From: Acidobacteriota bacterium
GTDB lineage: Bacteria > Acidobacteriota > Thermoanaerobaculia > Gp7-AA8
Assembly: GCA_003222375.1 (NCBI GenBank)
Contig: QHVX01000179.1
Location: forward strand, 1-8,481
Length of the DNA stretch: 8,481 bases
Direction: 5' to 3'
Positions 1-4,989 of the stretch are shown here, one piece after another. The notes below the pieces were generated by a model. It was not told the origin of the DNA, searched no databases, and saw only the letters and a list, made by a program, of their open reading frames with translations. Every line of letters starts with the position of its first letter. Position 1 is the stretch's first letter. A program made the position numbers and the translations under genes.

Positions 1-1
1 T

Positions 2-1315
2 CAGTATTTCTCGGCGTTTCTCGTCGGGCCGATGATCGTGATTCTGCTCGTGTTTTTCGGCCGGGCGGCGGGGCGGATCGCGGCGGCAGCGCTCTTGCCG
101 ATCTTTTTCGTCGTGCTGTGGGCACCCGACATCGCCAACTCCCGCCTTGACGACCTCACGCACTACCTCGGCCGCGTCAGCGGCGTCGGATGGATCGATC
201 CGGCGGCGATGGAGATTCGCCATCGTATCGATCAGGTTCGATTCTGGGTCACCGATCTGAGTCGCGCTGGCGCGCCGATGTTCGATTTTTCCAACCAGCC
301 GGCGCTCTACTTTTTCTGCGACCGGCCGAACCCGACGCGGTTCTACCAGGTGCCGATTCTTTCTCCGGCGGAGTTCCAGCGCGAAGTCATCGTCGCCCTC
401 GAACGCGCGAAGCCGCCGATCGTGATCCGCCGCTCGCCGCAGCAATTCGATGTCTTCGACGAGATCGACAACTCGGTGCGCGCGCAGGCGGTCGCGAGTT
501 ACATCAACGATCGCTACCAGTACACGCATTCGACGTGGGGCACGGAATTGTGGACGCGAAAGAAAACGAATCCGCCGCTGAACCTCGACGGATACATGCG
601 TCAGATTCGGTTGCCGTCGCTGCGCGAGATCGGCCTTCTCGGCGATCGCGCGCGGCTTGTCTTTCCATCGGTCGGCAGCGTCTCGGGCGCCAGCGGCACA
701 TACTGGAAATCTGATCTCGCACTTCACAATCCGGTGGCGGCGCGGATGTCGCTCACGATGCGATACGTCGCGGGTGAGGCGCGCGTCGATCGACAGGTCA
801 TTCTCGCCGGCGGGCAGAGCGTCCGATGGGAAGATGTGACGCGCTCTTTTTTTCACGCGCCGGAAGGGCGAGGGGTTTTGTGGATCGAGTATCGTGGCGA
901 TCGGCCGCCAATCGCCCGTGTGAAGACCTATGACGCCGCGCACAATGCGCGCGCTTCCATCATCGAGCCGCTCTCAATGCGCGAGGCCGCTGATGACCTC
1001 ACGATCGTGGGAATTCCGTCGGGTGCCGAGCGCCGCGTCAACATCGGAGTCTTGAACGTCAGTCAGGTTCCGATCACCTTTCGCGTTGCAGCGTTCACGA
1101 GAACAGGTCAACGCGTCGGCCGCATGATTCAGGAGACACTCGATTCGGACGAGGTCTACTACCAGGCGGACGCCGACCGCGCTCTCGGCGTTCCGCTCGA
1201 CGAAACGATGACCGTGCGCGTGAAAATGGCGGCCGGCGCGGCGATCGCGTACGCATCGGTCGTCGACACGAATGGCGACTCACAATTCGTCGCTGCCGTT
1301 CCCTCACATCCATGA
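2..1315 (+). CDS. C-terminal part of a membrane glycosyltransferase-like protein fused to a beta-rich extracytoplasmic domain (5' partial)
   Basis: The frame is open to the left edge, and the first Met (base 32) lies inside a hydrophobic segment, so the true start is probably outside the window. Numbering from that Met, residues 1-33 hold the end of one membrane helix and a second one (AAALLPIFFVVLW), followed by a soluble region. Residues about 85-165 (FSNQPALYFFCDRPNPTRF, then ERAKPPIVI and AVASYINDRY) resemble the extracytoplasmic tail seen after the membrane helices of GT39/PMT-like bacterial glycosyltransferases. Residues about 210-427 form a second module rich in predicted beta strands (FPSVGSVSGASGTYWKSDL, ending AIAYASVVDTNGDSQFVAAV), similar in pattern to domains found in secreted Acidobacteria-type proteins. 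The catalytic N-terminal part is not visible, so the glycosyltransferase call is an inference. The stop overlaps the next ATG (ATGA), suggesting translational coupling. It could instead be a membrane protein of unknown function. Confidence 0.6.
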   Translation, partial: QYFSAFLVGPMIVILLVFFGRAAGRIAAAALLPIFFVVLWAPDIANSRLDDLTHYLGRVSGVGWIDPAAMEIRHRIDQVRFWVTDLSRAGAPMFDFSNQPALYFFCDRPNPTRFYQVPILSPAEFQREVIVALERAKPPIVIRRSPQQFDVFDEIDNSVRAQAVASYINDRYQYTHSTWGTELWTRKKTNPPLNLDGYMRQIRLPSLREIGLLGDRARLVFPSVGSVSGASGTYWKSDLALHNPVAARMSLTMRYVAGEARVDRQVILAGGQSVRWEDVTRSFFHAPEGRGVLWIEYRGDRPPIARVKTYDAAHNARASIIEPLSMREAADDLTIVGIPSGAERRVNIGVLNVSQVPITFRVAAFTRTGQRVGRMIQETLDSDEVYYQADADRALGVPLDETMTVRVKMAAGAAIAYASVVDTNGDSQFVAAVPSHP

Positions 1316-1845
1316 TGCTTACGCCGACGGGTTGGGAGGGCCGCGCGTTGATCGTCAGCGACATTCCCCATCCCGAAACGTGGTTCGACGAAGAGGAGCT
1401 CGCGGTGATCCGCGGATTTGCGCGAACGAAACGGCGCAGCGAATGGATGCTCAGCCGCATTGCCGAAAAGGAATTGCGGCGCAGCGGCGTGACGGGTGAT
1501 TACGTCTCGTTCTCGCACTCCGGAAAATACGGTGCCGGTGCGATCGACACGCAGGCGGTAGGGATCGACATCGAAGTCTCGCGCGAGATTTCCGAGAACG
1601 CCGCGCATCTCTTTCTCACTGATGAAGAGATTGAATCGATGAAGAAATGCACAATCGCTCTGCGCATGCTGCACTTCTGGAGCGCAAAGGAGGCGCTGTG
1701 GAAGCAGCACGGCGGCTCCATTCCGACCTTGCGGCGCGTTCCGCTGATTCTCGAGTCAAAAAATGAGACCGGATTGCGCTTTCAGGGCGTCGAGACGGTC
1801 GCCATCAGCGATCTGATCGCGGCCATTACGCTCCCCACTTCTTGA
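1312..1845 (+). CDS. 4'-phosphopantetheinyl transferase (Sfp/AcpS superfamily)
   Basis: This enzyme would transfer the phosphopantetheine arm of coenzyme A to a conserved serine of an acyl or peptidyl carrier protein in the cytoplasm. The 177-residue protein shows the family signature in order: WMLSRIAEKEL (45-55), SFSHSGKYGAGA (67-78), GIDIE (84-88) and FWSAKEALWK (122-131). Asp86, Glu88 and Glu127 are the expected magnesium ligands and Lys130 lies at the expected CoA-side position. It is shorter than Sfp (about 220 residues), as many compact bacterial members are. Translation starts at ATG 1312 within the stop of the upstream gene. A second ATG at 1315 is equally possible, and no good Shine-Dalgarno is seen, which fits coupling. 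Its 3' end overlaps the convergent TPR gene by 20 bp. No carrier protein, polyketide or fatty-acid gene is in the window, so its substrate is unknown. The family call is firm; the pathway is not. Confidence 0.88.
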   Translation: MMLTPTGWEGRALIVSDIPHPETWFDEEELAVIRGFARTKRRSEWMLSRIAEKELRRSGVTGDYVSFSHSGKYGAGAIDTQAVGIDIEVSREISENAAHLFLTDEEIESMKKCTIALRMLHFWSAKEALWKQHGGSIPTLRRVPLILESKNETGLRFQGVETVAISDLIAAITLPTS

Positions 1846-2677
1846 GGAGTGCGCGTGCGTCGTCCTGCGCGGCCGCCTGCTCGACTTCGTAATTCGGATC
1901 GTTCGGCGTCGTCAACAGCTCCTTCAACATTTGGATCGCCTGCGGCTTCGTGTCCGAATTCCCGCTGACCATCGCCTCGGCCAGAAAAACGCGCGTGATT
2001 TTGTTCGTCGGATCGATCTTCATCGACTCGTTGAGAAATCTCTGCGCTTCACGGTTCGACGCCCAGCCCGTGATGAACGGAATTCGCGGCGTCTGATCGT
2101 GAAGGCGGCCGAGGACGCGGGAAGGAGCACCGCCTTCGAGTTTGGGATCGATCAGCATGGCGATCGTCGCGCCGCGGCGGATGCGATCCGCTGCTCCCTG
2201 TCGCGCGGCAGCCATCTTCCCGTACGCCAGCGCCCATTCACCCCAATTGACTGCGTCCCAAAGAAAGACTTCGCCGGCACCCGGAATCGATTTCGCGGCA
2301 GCCGCGACTTCTTTTTCGGTCGCTTTCGTCACCGACCGAATCCCTTTCGCGGAGAGTTGCCGGTCGATGATTGCCAGCGTTTCCTCGCCCGCCTTTTTTG
2401 CGGAGCTGTAGATCTGTTTTTTCTCGTCGGTCGAAGTCGCCACGTACGCGCCTTTGAATCGGAGCGAGCGGAGCAGCTTCCATCGCGCTTCCAGGTCGTT
2501 CGGATTCTGCGCGACTGCTTTCTGGTACGCCGCGATCGCCGCGTCGATCTGGGCCGGCTTCGCGCGTCCGCTCTGGTGTCCCTCCGCCCGCGCCGCCCAA
2601 TGCTGATCTCCCTCGGCAATCTGCGCCGAGGCGACCGAGGCGAAAAGGAGCGCCGAGAGTGCGATGACGTTTCGCAT
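1826..2677 (-). CDS. Exported TPR-repeat protein, TatT-like
   Basis: A 283-residue protein with a clear Sec signal peptide: a short basic start (MRNV), a hydrophobic core (IALSALLFASV) and an ASA-Q cleavage site after residue 18, so it is probably periplasmic. There is no lipobox. Residues about 43-78 read as a tetratricopeptide repeat (AIAAYQKAVAQNPNDLEARW), and helical repeats continue to the C-terminus, including GGAPSRVLGRLHDQTP and a TPR-like unit near the end (LNESMKIDPTNKITRVFLAE). The GGxPxRVLGRL stretch followed by an acidic-helix repeat recalls the TatT family, periplasmic TPR partners of TRAP-type transporters, but no transporter gene is nearby and that label is tentative. It is convergent with the phosphopantetheinyl transferase and divergent from a small lipoprotein gene 11 bp away. 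No Shine-Dalgarno precedes the ATG, but a TAGAAT box lies 6 bp upstream, so a leaderless mRNA is possible. Confidence 0.75.
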   Translation of the reverse strand: MRNVIALSALLFASVASAQIAEGDQHWAARAEGHQSGRAKPAQIDAAIAAYQKAVAQNPNDLEARWKLLRSLRFKGAYVATSTDEKKQIYSSAKKAGEETLAIIDRQLSAKGIRSVTKATEKEVAAAAKSIPGAGEVFLWDAVNWGEWALAYGKMAAARQGAADRIRRGATIAMLIDPKLEGGAPSRVLGRLHDQTPRIPFITGWASNREAQRFLNESMKIDPTNKITRVFLAEAMVSGNSDTKPQAIQMLKELLTTPNDPNYEVEQAAAQDDARALLKKWGA

Positions 2678-2683
2678 CCGGCG

Positions 2684-2689
2684 ATTCTA
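2684..2689 (-). promoter_or_regulatory. Candidate -10 box for a leaderless TPR-protein transcript
   Basis: On the minus strand TAGAAT (5 of 6 to TATAAT) ends 6 bp before the ATG at 2677, which would put the transcription start at or next to the start codon. No purine-rich ribosome site lies in the gap. No matching -35 was found at 17 bp (CCGCAC). The box also covers the first base of the divergent gene's start codon. This is a pattern match only. Confidence 0.3.
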
Positions 2690-2967
2690 TGTCATGCTCA
2701 TCGGCCGTGCGGCGATTGCTGATCATCGCGATTCTCCTGGCGGCGTGCCGGCGCGAGATGCAGCCGCGCGACTATCAAAACAATCCGCCCGCGATGACGC
2801 ATCCGGTCACCAGCTCCGCGCAATCGCCGTCCGGCGCCGGCATGAAGGGCGCCGCGCCCGAGCCGAACAAAGGCGTCGAAGGCAAGAACATCACGCGCAA
2901 ACCCATCGATCCGACGAAGCCGACGACGACGCTGAAGGATCAGCCACCGATGACTAGCACTCGCTAG
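2689..2967 (+). CDS. Small putative lipoprotein with a disordered tail
   Basis: A 92-residue ORF with a typical lipoprotein signal: positive residues (VRR), a hydrophobic stretch (LLIIAILLAA) and the lipobox LAAC, with Cys20 as the acylated residue. The mature part is about 70 residues, rich in Pro, Lys, Thr and Gly (MKGAAPEPNKGVEGKN, then KPIDPTKPTTTLKDQPP), and is probably unstructured, with no recognisable domain and no CxxCH heme motif. The start is uncertain. ATG 2689 gives a 19-residue leader and GTG 2707 a 13-residue one; neither has a visible Shine-Dalgarno, and an in-frame stop at 2665 blocks anything longer. It diverges from the TPR gene and is followed by a palindromic repeat and fmt in the same orientation, so fmt may be read through from it. 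The lipobox supports a real gene; the function is unknown. Confidence 0.55.
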   Translation: MSCSSAVRRLLIIAILLAACRREMQPRDYQNNPPAMTHPVTSSAQSPSGAGMKGAAPEPNKGVEGKNITRKPIDPTKPTTTLKDQPPMTSTR

Positions 2968-2973
2968 CGCTCG
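2954..2973 (+). repeat. 10-bp imperfect tandem duplication
   Basis: CTAGCACTCG is followed directly by CTAGCGCTCG, 9 of 10 identical. It spans the last codons and stop of the small lipoprotein gene and abuts the left end of the palindromic repeat. The second copy contains the TAG stop. It could be chance, slippage, or a trace of the neighbouring element's insertion. Confidence 0.35.
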
Positions 2974-3041
2974 TCATCCTGAGCCGCGAAGACGGCGAAG
3001 GATCTCGTTGACGGAGATCCTTCGCTTCGCTCAGGATGACG
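2972..3041. repeat. Palindromic dispersed-type repeat (CGTCATCCTGAGC family) upstream of fmt
   Basis: An imperfect inverted repeat of about 70 bp. The outer arms CGTCATCCTGAGC (2972-2984) and GCTCAGGATGACG (3029-3041) are exact 13-bp complements. The inner arms CGAAGGATCTC (2996-3006) and GAGATCCTTCG (3014-3024) are exact 11-bp complements around a 7-base loop (3007-3013). Between the arm segments the left side has 11 bases (CGCGAAGACGG) and the right side only 4 (CTTC), leaving an asymmetric internal loop. The motif matches a REP-like element I know as dispersed through many Acidobacteria and other high-GC genomes, often mistranslated as ILRFAQDD or VILSEAKDL. This is the only copy in the window. 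No T-tract follows, so it is not a classic terminator. Confidence 0.85.
3033..3036 (+). promoter_or_regulatory. Shine-Dalgarno-like AGGA that supports the TTG 3047 start of fmt
   Basis: AGGA lies 10 bases before TTG 3047, the start that gives Fmt its usual N-terminus (M-RIVFLGTPEF). It sits inside the right arm of the palindromic repeat, so the repeat seems to supply the ribosome site. No comparable purine-rich site lies at a suitable distance from the alternative TTG at 3008. Confidence 0.4.
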
Positions 3042-3046
3042 CGCGA

Positions 3047-3922
3047 TTGCGAATTGTTTTCCTCGGCACTCCCGAATTTGCGGTCCCCACGTTGGAAGCC
3101 CTCGCGCGCGAGCACGAAGTCGCACTCGTCGTCGCGCAGCCGGATAAGCGCGCCGGACGCGGACTGAAACTGCAATCGCCGCCTGTTGCGGTCAAAGCGC
3201 GCGAGCTCGGGTTGCCGTTGGCGCAACCGGGCAAGATTCGCGAGCTGAAGCCGGTGGAGGCCGACATCGGCATCGTCGTGGCGTACGGAAAGATTCTTCC
3301 GGCCACGCTTCTGCAGATTCCGAAGCGCGGTTTTCTCAATGTCCATGCCTCGATTCTCCCGAAATATCGCGGTGCAGCGCCGATTCAGCGTGCGATCGAG
3401 CATGGAGAGACCGAGACCGGCGTCACGATCATGCGCGTTGATGAAGAGCTCGATCACGGCCCGATCCTGTCGATCGCGCGCACGGCGATCGGTCCTGATG
3501 AGAGGACGCCGTCGATCTCGAGCCGGCTGTCGCAGATCGGTGCCGAAGAAATGGCGCGAGCGCTCCGGCGCGACCTCGTGGAAACGGAACAGGATCATTC
3601 GAAAGCGACCTACGCTCCGAAGATCGAGAAAGAAGAAGGCGAGATCGACTGGAGCGACGCGGCGGCGTCGATCTACAACAAATTCCGCGCGTTCGATCCG
3701 TGGCCGGGTATTTTCCGCGGCGATTTGAAGCTGATCGAAATCGCGCCGGTGACGGGAAAGGGCGAGCCGGGAACGATCTTGTCGATCGACGACGGCGTTA
3801 CGGTCGCGACAGGTAAGGGCGCGATCAAATTGATCGTCGTGCAGCGCAGCGGCAAATCGCGGCAGCGCGCGCCGGAGTTCGCGCACGGCGCAGGCTGGCG
3901 CGTCGGAGCACGGCTCGAGTGA
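3047..3922 (+). CDS. fmt: Methionyl-tRNA formyltransferase
   Basis: Transfers a formyl group from 10-formyltetrahydrofolate to the methionine on initiator tRNA. With the TTG at 3047 the protein is 291 residues and begins RIVFLGTPEFAVPTLEAL, the normal family N-terminus. The frame also reaches a TTG at 3008, but those extra 13 residues (TEILRFAQDD...) are just the translated palindromic repeat and are probably not real. Visible motifs are QPDKRAGRG, the catalytic region NVHASILPKYRGAAPIQRAI and GVTIMRVDEELDHGPIL. Catalytic Asn98, His100 and Asp136 (numbered from the 3047 start) are all present. The C-terminal tRNA-binding domain carries YNKFRAFDPWPGIF. Length is near the usual 300-315. The stop overlaps the rsmB GTG start by 4 bp (GTGA); fmt-rsmB is a common bacterial pairing, although the frequent partner def is not in view. 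Function is certain, the exact start less so. Confidence 0.95.
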   Translation: MRIVFLGTPEFAVPTLEALAREHEVALVVAQPDKRAGRGLKLQSPPVAVKARELGLPLAQPGKIRELKPVEADIGIVVAYGKILPATLLQIPKRGFLNVHASILPKYRGAAPIQRAIEHGETETGVTIMRVDEELDHGPILSIARTAIGPDERTPSISSRLSQIGAEEMARALRRDLVETEQDHSKATYAPKIEKEEGEIDWSDAAASIYNKFRAFDPWPGIFRGDLKLIEIAPVTGKGEPGTILSIDDGVTVATGKGAIKLIVVQRSGKSRQRAPEFAHGAGWRVGARLE

Positions 3923-4518
3923 CCGAACGCGAGCGCGCCTTCAATCTGCTGCGGCGCATCGAACGCGAGTCGGCCTACGCATCAATCGTTTTGCAAGACG
4001 AGACCGGCTTCGTACGTACGCTGGTCCTCGGCGTCCTCCGATGGCGCTCGCGACTCGATCACGCGATCGCGACGCTCGCGGAGCGTTCGGTGAAGAGACT
4101 CGATCCGAATGTCGTCGACATCCTTCGCATCGGTATCTATCAGCTCATGTTCATGGATGTTGCGCCGTACGCCGCGGTTTCGGAGTCGGTCGATCTCGCG
4201 GCGCGCTACGCAAAACGCGCTCGCGGTTTCGTCAACGCCATTCTGCGGCGCGCCTCGCAGACGGACCTGAGGTCGCTCGCAAAAGACCTCACGACTCGGA
4301 CCGCGCATCCGCAATGGCTCCTCGATCGCTGGATTCGAACCTACGGCCAACAACGCGCCGCCGCGATCGCGGAAGCCAATCAAGAGCTCTCGTTCCCCGA
4401 TATCTTCACCTCCACGCCGCCGTCCGGAGCGGAACCGTCGAAGCTCGTGCCCGGAATTTTCAAGTTGACGGGATCGAGCGCGAAAGTTGAAGGATGGGCT
4501 CCGGAAAAACGATCGTGA
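3919..4518 (+). CDS. rsmB: RsmB N-terminal fragment (NusB-like RNA-binding domain)
   Basis: This is the 199-residue open frame that would be translated if the lesion is real. It contains the whole NusB-like helical domain (about residues 4-112) and the start of the linker to the catalytic domain, but none of the methyltransferase motifs, so it could bind RNA at most. Translation should be coupled to fmt through the GTGA overlap. The last eight residues (from Gly192, GWAPEKRS) are at or beyond the break. In them, Ala-Pro at 194-195 looks like the first half of the motif I sequence APGGKT, after which the frame is lost. Confidence 0.6.
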   Translation: MTERERAFNLLRRIERESAYASIVLQDETGFVRTLVLGVLRWRSRLDHAIATLAERSVKRLDPNVVDILRIGIYQLMFMDVAPYAAVSESVDLAARYAKRARGFVNAILRRASQTDLRSLAKDLTTRTAHPQWLLDRWIRTYGQQRAAAIAEANQELSFPDIFTSTPPSGAEPSKLVPGIFKLTGSSAKVEGWAPEKRS

Positions 4519-4982
4519 CGGCATCGCGTGGCGCGAATGTCATCAGCAACGATATTTCGATCGCGCGCTTGCGCCCTCTGATCGGCCGCTCGCGAAAGAT
4601 CGTGGTGAGCGACGGCCGCCAGTCGGCGTTTCGAAAAAGATTCGAAACGGTGCTGCTCGATGCGCCGTGCAGCGCGACCGGAACCATCCGCAAGAACCCC
4701 GAGATCAAGTGGCGGCTGCGGGAAAGCGATCTGCAGAACTTCACGAAGCTGCAGCGCGAGCTGCTCGCTTCCGCCAGGGAATTGGCGAGCCGCTACATCG
4801 TCTATTCGACCTGCTCGCTCGAGCCGGAGGAGAACGATGCCATCGTCGCCGGCTCGAAACGCGCCGATGTGGCCGATTTCGTGAATCCCGTGGTAGCACG
4901 ATGGGTGGACCAGGGCGTGCTGCGATTGACCCCCGAATCGGGCGCCGACGGCTTTACGGCATTTGTGTTGGCGCTAAACTGA
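4494..4982 (+). CDS. rsmB: RsmB C-terminal fragment (SAM-dependent methyltransferase domain)
   Basis: A 162-residue open frame preceded in the same frame by a TGA at 4488-4490. It keeps SND (motif II acidic residue, Asp20), SDGR (Asp40), DAPCSATGTIRKNPEIKW and YSTCSLEPEEN with both conserved cysteines (59 and 107). It starts in the middle of SAM motif I: GSGKT stands where the family has APGGKT, and the preceding strand and loop are absent. ATG 4494 has AAGG just before it, too close for good initiation. As a separate protein it probably cannot bind SAM normally. It ends 7 bp before the GH15 start. Confidence 0.6.
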   Translation: MGSGKTIVTASRGANVISNDISIARLRPLIGRSRKIVVSDGRQSAFRKRFETVLLDAPCSATGTIRKNPEIKWRLRESDLQNFTKLQRELLASARELASRYIVYSTCSLEPEENDAIVAGSKRADVADFVNPVVARWVDQGVLRLTPESGADGFTAFVLALN

Positions 4983-4989
4983 GAAATCA

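Larger units (their letters stand above)
3919..4982 (+). pseudogene. rsmB: 16S rRNA m5C967 methyltransferase RsmB, broken by an internal deletion and frameshift
   Basis: RsmB methylates C5 of cytosine 967 of 16S rRNA. Here it lies in two frames. The first (3919-4518, 199 residues, GTG start overlapping the fmt stop) carries the full NusB-like RNA-binding domain (VLGVLRWRSRLD, RIGIYQLMF, GFVNAILRR) and the linker (WLLDRWIRTYGQ), then runs out at WAPEKRS-stop. The second (4494-4982) resumes as GSGKTIVTASRGANVISND and holds the rest of the methyltransferase: DAPCSATGT (Cys59), YSTCSLEPEEN with the nucleophilic Cys107, and the usual C-terminus SGADGFTAFVLAL. Between LVPGIFKLTG and GKT the family normally has tens of residues more, including the VLDLCAAPGGKT SAM-binding motif I. 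So this is a deletion with a net frameshift, not one changed base. It is either a real lesion or an assembly error; the estimate of missing residues is from memory of the family. Confidence 0.8.

Noticed and set aside
1159..1710. A 183-codon minus-strand frame across the membrane protein and phosphopantetheinyl transferase genes
   Set aside because: Lies opposite two genes with clear features, has no recognisable domain, and spans their junction as a shadow would.
1931..2722. A 263-codon plus-strand frame opposite the TPR gene
   Set aside because: Very Arg-rich with no motif, while the minus-strand frame has a signal peptide and TPR pattern.
2746..2790. Small lipoprotein as a mono-heme cytochrome c subunit, because its start (ACRREM) recalls such proteins
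   Set aside because: There is no CxxCH heme motif anywhere in the 92 residues and the resemblance is only a few residues.
3008..3037. TTGACG in the palindrome loop as a -35 box for fmt
   Set aside because: At 17-18 bp spacing the best -10 is CAGGAT (3 of 6), too weak to call.
2972..3041. The palindrome as a rho-independent terminator of the lipoprotein gene
   Set aside because: The stem is long but is followed by GCGCGATTGC, not by a T-tract, and the later T run (3057-3060) is inside fmt.
2954..3886. A 310-codon open frame on the minus strand opposite fmt, including VILSEAKDL
   Set aside because: It is the antisense shadow of an unmistakable fmt gene; VILSEAKDL is the known translation of the palindromic repeat, and the rest is Arg/Asp-rich as expected from high-GC antisense.
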